DNA from: DATHAP01 sp963762865
Lineage (GTDB): Bacteria > Actinomycetota > Actinomycetes > JACCUZ01
Length of the DNA stretch: 64,000 nucleotides
Reading direction: 5' to 3'
Assembly (NCBI GenBank): GCA_963762865.1
Contig: CAVXNC010000001.1
Span: forward strand, 1 to 64,000
In this document: positions 60,802 to 64,000 of the stretch, piece by piece
How positions within the stretch are numbered: position 1 is the stretch's first letter
Layout of the letters: each line of letters begins with the position of its first letter
Translations under genes and position numbers: made by a program
Notes under the pieces: generated by a model
What the model was told of the DNA's origin: nothing
Seen by the model: the letters and a program-made list of their open reading frames with translations, nothing else
Databases searched by the model: none

Positions 60802-61938
60802 CTAGCCGAGTGCCCGGGTCAGGTCCTCGACCAGGTCGTCCACCGACTCGATGCCGACCGACAGCCGCACCAGGTCGCCGGGCACCTCGAGCGGCGACCC
60901 CGCTACCGACGCGTGCGTCATCCGGCCAGGGTGCTCGATGAGCGACTCCACGCCGCCGAGGGACTCGCCGAGGATGAACACCTCGGTGCGCCCGCACACC
61001 GCGAGCGCCTCGTCCTCGCCGCCGGCCACCCGGAAGGACACCATCCCGCCGAACGACTTCATCTGCTTCGCGGCGACCTCGTGACCGGGGTGCTCGGGCA
61101 GCCCGGGGTAGTACGTCTCGATGACCTTCGGGTGGTTGGTCAGCACCTCGACGATCCGCTCGGCGTTGGCGCTGTGGCGGTCCATGCGCACCCCGAGCGT
61201 CTTGATGCCACGAAGGACCAGCCAGGAGTCGAAGGGGCCGGCGACGGCGCCCATGGCGTTCTGGTGGTAGGCGACCTGCTCGCCGAGCTCGTCGTCGCCG
61301 AGCACCAACGCCCCACCCACGACGTCGGAGTGGCCGCCCATGTACTTCGTCGTCGAGTGCACGACGGCGTCCGCCCCGAGCGACAGGGGCTGCTGCAGGT
61401 ACGGCGACGCGAACGTGTTGTCCACGACGAGGATCGCGCCGGCGTCGTGGGCGAGCTCGGCCACGGCGGCGATGTCGGTGATGCCGAGCAGCGGGTTCGT
61501 CGGGGTCTCGACCCACACGACCTTGGTGGTGCCCGGACGGATGGCCGCGCGGTACGCGTCCACGCTGTCGCCGTCGGAGGGCGTGTAGTCCAGGCCCCAG
61601 CCCTCGAGCACCTTCGCGAAGAGGCGGTAGGTCCCGCCGTACGCATCGCCCGGGATGGCGACGTGGTCCCCCGGCCGGCACACCGAGCGCAGCAGGGTGT
61701 CCTCGGCGGCCAGCCCCGACGCGAAGGCCAACCCGCGCCGTCCACCCTCGATCGCGGCCAGGCACTCCTCGAGCGCGGCGCGCGTCGGGTTGCCGCTCCG
61801 GCTGTACTCGTAGCCGCCACGGAGCCCGCCGACGCCGTCCTGCTTGTACGTCGACACCTGGTAGATCGGCGGGACGACTGCCCCGGTGGTGGGGTCCGGC
61901 TCCTGGCCGGCATGGATCGCGAGGGTCTCGAACTGCAT
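60802..61938 (-). CDS. metB: Cystathionine gamma-synthase
   Basis: A PLP enzyme of methionine biosynthesis that joins an activated homoserine to cysteine. The 378-residue protein has QFETLAIHAGQEPDPTTGAV, the motif SRSGNPTRAALEECLAAIEG, GLAFASGLAAEDTLLRSVCR, the PLP Lys in DAVVHSTTKYMGGHSDVVGG and the late SLGGVESLIEHPGRMTHASV. Cystathionine gamma-synthase and gamma-lyase are hard to tell apart by eye; metB is the call because metB neighbours greA in the conserved order. ATG 61938. Confidence 0.9.
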   Translation of the reverse strand: MQFETLAIHAGQEPDPTTGAVVPPIYQVSTYKQDGVGGLRGGYEYSRSGNPTRAALEECLAAIEGGRRGLAFASGLAAEDTLLRSVCRPGDHVAIPGDAYGGTYRLFAKVLEGWGLDYTPSDGDSVDAYRAAIRPGTTKVVWVETPTNPLLGITDIAAVAELAHDAGAILVVDNTFASPYLQQPLSLGADAVVHSTTKYMGGHSDVVGGALVLGDDELGEQVAYHQNAMGAVAGPFDSWLVLRGIKTLGVRMDRHSANAERIVEVLTNHPKVIETYYPGLPEHPGHEVAAKQMKSFGGMVSFRVAGGEDEALAVCGRTEVFILGESLGGVESLIEHPGRMTHASVAGSPLEVPGDLVRLSVGIESVDDLVEDLTRALG

Positions 61939-62022
61939 GCGCTGAGCGTAGGGGGCGAGTGTGCACCGGGCACGCCCCGGGCGATCCGGCCGGAGGACGC
62001 GGCGGGTGGCAGCATCTCGATC

Positions 62023-62874
62023 ATGACGATCGCAGAGTTCGGTGTCCGCTCCATGTCAGCCGCCCTCCGACGGGTGCTGGTGGTGCGCCCGACGGGCACC
62101 GGCGACTTCGCCGGGGCCGGCTGGCGCGTCCCCGACACGGACGGCTTGCGGGAGGAGCACGAGGGCTTCGTCGAGCTGCTCGACGGCCTCGGCGTCGAGG
62201 TCGTCGTCGCCGACGCACCGGACGGCCTGGTCGACGCCTGCTACGCCTACGACCCGGTGTTCGTCACCGGCGTGGGTGCCGTCGAGCTGCAGATGCGCAA
62301 GCCGGTGAGGCAGCCGGAGCCGGCGTTCCTCGCGGCCGAGGTGGAGAAGGCCGGAGTGCCCGTCGTCGGCCGGCTCACCGGCCCGGCCACCGCCGACGGC
62401 GGCGACCTGTGCTGGCTGGACGAGTCGACGCTGGCGGTGGGTCGCGGCTACCGCACCAACGCCGCTGCGCACGAGCAGCTGCGCGAGATCCTCGGCCGGG
62501 AGGGTGTGACGGTCGAGCGGGCCGACCTGCCGCACCACCTCGGCCCCGACTACGTGATGCACCTGATGAGCGTCGTGTCACCCGTCGCACCCGACCTGGC
62601 CGTCGTCTTCGAGCCGCTCGCGCCGGTGCCCCTGCTCGAGATGCTCGCCGAGCGCGGCTACCGCACCGTCGCGTGCGACCCCGACGAGCTCGACGCCCAG
62701 GGCTGCAACGTGCTCGCCGTCCGGCCCGGCGTGGTCGTCACGGCCGACGGCGCTCCCCGCACCCGGGCCGCGCTCGAGGCCGTCGGGGTCGAGGTGCACA
62801 CCTACGCCGCCGCCGAGACCAACAAGGGATCCGGCGGACCGACCTGCCTGACGCGGCCGTTGCTGCGCGCCTAG
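62023..62874 (+). CDS. Dimethylarginine dimethylaminohydrolase-like amidinohydrolase
   Basis: A 283-residue protein of the DDAH/arginine deiminase superfamily. It shows the Asp-containing ACYAYDPVFVTGVGAVELQM, GGDLCWLDESTLAVGRGYRT, catalytic His in HLGPDYVMHLMSVVSPVAPD and the C-terminal catalytic Cys in GSGGPTCLTRPLLRA. It hydrolyses guanidino compounds such as methylated arginine or arginine; the exact substrate is open. ATG 62023; alternative ATG at 62053 (MSAALRR). Divergent from metB. Confidence 0.9.
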   Translation: MTIAEFGVRSMSAALRRVLVVRPTGTGDFAGAGWRVPDTDGLREEHEGFVELLDGLGVEVVVADAPDGLVDACYAYDPVFVTGVGAVELQMRKPVRQPEPAFLAAEVEKAGVPVVGRLTGPATADGGDLCWLDESTLAVGRGYRTNAAAHEQLREILGREGVTVERADLPHHLGPDYVMHLMSVVSPVAPDLAVVFEPLAPVPLLEMLAERGYRTVACDPDELDAQGCNVLAVRPGVVVTADGAPRTRAALEAVGVEVHTYAAAETNKGSGGPTCLTRPLLRA

Positions 62875-62937
62875 CAGAGCACGCCGCCGGAATCCCGGTA
62901 CCGACCCCGTCGTTGGAAAGGGCACAGGAGGTCACAC

Positions 62938-63633
62938 ATGCTCTTCGGCAAGTCCAAGCACGAGCTCGTCACCGCGCAGGACGCCCTTCCGGGCCGTCAG
63001 CAGCGACCCTTCGACATCGCACCGCAGCACGTCGTCCTCGGCACCCCGCTGGAGGGCCCGTGGCCTGAGGGCCACGAGGTCATCACCTTCGGCATGGGCT
63101 GCTTCTGGGGGGCGGAGCGCATCTTCTGGGAGATTCCCGGCGTCCACGTGACAGCAGCGGGCTACCAGGGCGGGCACACTCCCCACCCCACCTACGAGGA
63201 GACCTGCACGGCGCAGACCGGGCACACCGAGGCAGTGCTCGTCGTCTACGACCCGGCCGCGGTCGACCTCGAGGTGCTGCTCAAGGCGTTCTGGGAGAAC
63301 CACGACCCGACGACGCCCAACCGGCAGGGCTACGACGTCGGCACGCAGTACCGCTCCGCGATCTACCCGACCACCGACTCCCAGCTGGCCGCCGCGGAGG
63401 ACTCCCGCTCGCGCTACCAGCAGGCGCTCAAGGAGGCGGGCTTCGGCGAGATCTCGACCGAGATCCGGCCGGCCGCCGAGGCCGGACCGTTCTACTACGC
63501 CGAGGACTACCACCAGGGCTACCTGGCCAAGAACCCGAGGGGCTACTGCAACCACGGCTTCTGCCAGGTGGCCTACAACCCGGCCGCGCACGGCCAGGAC
63601 GCCCCCACCAAGGTCGAGCTGCCCGAGTCCTGA
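62938..63633 (+). CDS. msrA: Peptide methionine (S)-S-oxide reductase
   Basis: MsrA repairs S-methionine sulfoxide in proteins with thioredoxin. The 231-residue protein has the active-site motif EVITFGMGCFWGAERIFWEI, GYQGGHTPHPTYEETCTAQT, GHTEAVLVVYDPAAVDLEVL, the family block YRSAIYPTTDSQLAAAEDSR and the C-terminal recycling cysteines in NPRGYCNHGFCQVAYNP. The length and the N-terminal extension (LFGKSKHELVTAQDALPGRQ) suit the long actinobacterial form. ATG 62938 with a GGCACAGGAGG ribosome binding site. Confidence 0.97.
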   Translation: MLFGKSKHELVTAQDALPGRQQRPFDIAPQHVVLGTPLEGPWPEGHEVITFGMGCFWGAERIFWEIPGVHVTAAGYQGGHTPHPTYEETCTAQTGHTEAVLVVYDPAAVDLEVLLKAFWENHDPTTPNRQGYDVGTQYRSAIYPTTDSQLAAAEDSRSRYQQALKEAGFGEISTEIRPAAEAGPFYYAEDYHQGYLAKNPRGYCNHGFCQVAYNPAAHGQDAPTKVELPES

Positions 63634-63786
63634 CCGGGTCGTCGCGCACCTCGCAGCGCGCCCGGCTACCGCTTGCCCGCGATCACCGGCGTGACATTTT
63701 CGGCCTGACGATGTCGGATTGGCCGTTCGACGTTCGTTGACATGGTGACGGCAGACACCGGGTCCGCCCGAGCAAGGGGAGCAGAC

Positions 63787-64000
63787 ATGCCCGAGTACCT
63801 CATCTACTTCAACCAGCAGTGGGTGGGGGACCACACCGAGGAGTGGTTCCGCGGGCGCGGGCCGCTCGCGAAGGCGGTCGTGGACGAGATCAAGGCCGCC
63901 GGGGAGTACCTCTTCGCCGGGGGCCTGGAGGAGGACGGCCCGGTCTTCAGCGCCGACGCCACGAGCGGCACGCTGACGTTCACCGACGGGCCCTTCGTCG
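63787..64000 (+). CDS. YCII-related (DGPF-motif) protein, cut by window end
   Basis: The first 71 residues: MPEYLIYFNQQWVGDHTEEW, then GPLAKAVVDEIKAAGEYLF, AGGLEEDGPVFSADATSG and TLTFTDGPFV. The DGPF motif and ferredoxin-like pattern place it in the YCII/DGPF family, small proteins often encoded next to ECF sigma factors. ATG 63787 has AAGGGGAG 7 nt upstream. The rest of the gene lies past base 64000. Confidence 0.85.
   Translation, partial: MPEYLIYFNQQWVGDHTEEWFRGRGPLAKAVVDEIKAAGEYLFAGGLEEDGPVFSADATSGTLTFTDGPFV

Noticed and set aside
58651..62874. A 1407-codon + strand open frame ending in the DDAH-like protein
   Set aside because: Only the last 283 codons are real. The rest is antisense to the hydrolase, MutL-like and metB genes, all of which have clear motifs.

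Overview
The window is very GC-rich. It uses GTG starts often, has many 4-nt ATGA/GTGA gene overlaps, and encodes mycothiol S-conjugate amidase plus several actinobacteria-only families (DUF222/HNH, DUF4245, DUF4307, DUF6542). I infer a high-GC actinobacterium, plausibly Nocardioidaceae; the species cannot be read from the sequence. From ychF onward the core gene order (ychF, ispH, xseA-xseB, DUF4245, glpX, fumC, phoH2, short cis-prenyltransferase, hemolysin III, DUF255, mca, DUF4307, greA) parallels the Rv1112-to-Rv1080 block of Mycobacterium tuberculosis as I remember it.

1-7.7 kb is accessory and decayed: a serine recombinase, two exported proteins, then a degenerate integrative element. 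The element has a leftward operon of excisionase, primase-polymerase (PrimPol), a replication-type helix-turn-helix protein and two further genes. It also has a rightward operon of an XRE-type regulator and a tyrosine integrase, reading out from a 57-bp divergent promoter region. Most recognisable genes here carry single-base indels, yet the intended proteins can be read across frames.

7.7-34.5 kb is mostly chromosomal core: ychF, rmuC, an SOS-box-preceded DUF222/HNH nuclease, ispH, exonuclease VII, a molybdate ABC operon with its regulator and two palindromic operator candidates, glpX, a peroxiredoxin, a large LuxR regulator, fumC, a cell-wall transglycosylase, phoH2, a cis-prenyltransferase, hemolysin III and a DUF255 protein.

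34.7-45.0 kb looks like an insertion into the conserved block. It holds a three-gene overlapping operon (membrane protein, leaderless peptidoglycan hydrolase, membrane protein), two GGDEF-EAL proteins and, between them, a subtilase with a Trp-rich pentapeptide tail interrupted by a +1 frameshift.

45-64 kb returns to core and semi-core genes: mca, greA, a drug-type ABC exporter with a double operator but no adjacent regulator, threonine dehydratase, a FIST protein, a MoxR/VWA module (the VWA gene has one extra base), a candidate structured RNA near 56.2-56.5 kb, an MFS transporter, a MutL-like ATPase joined to a cystathionine gamma-synthase, a DDAH-like amidinohydrolase, msrA and a YCII-domain protein cut by the window end. 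No tRNA, rRNA, CRISPR array or complete insertion sequence was seen.
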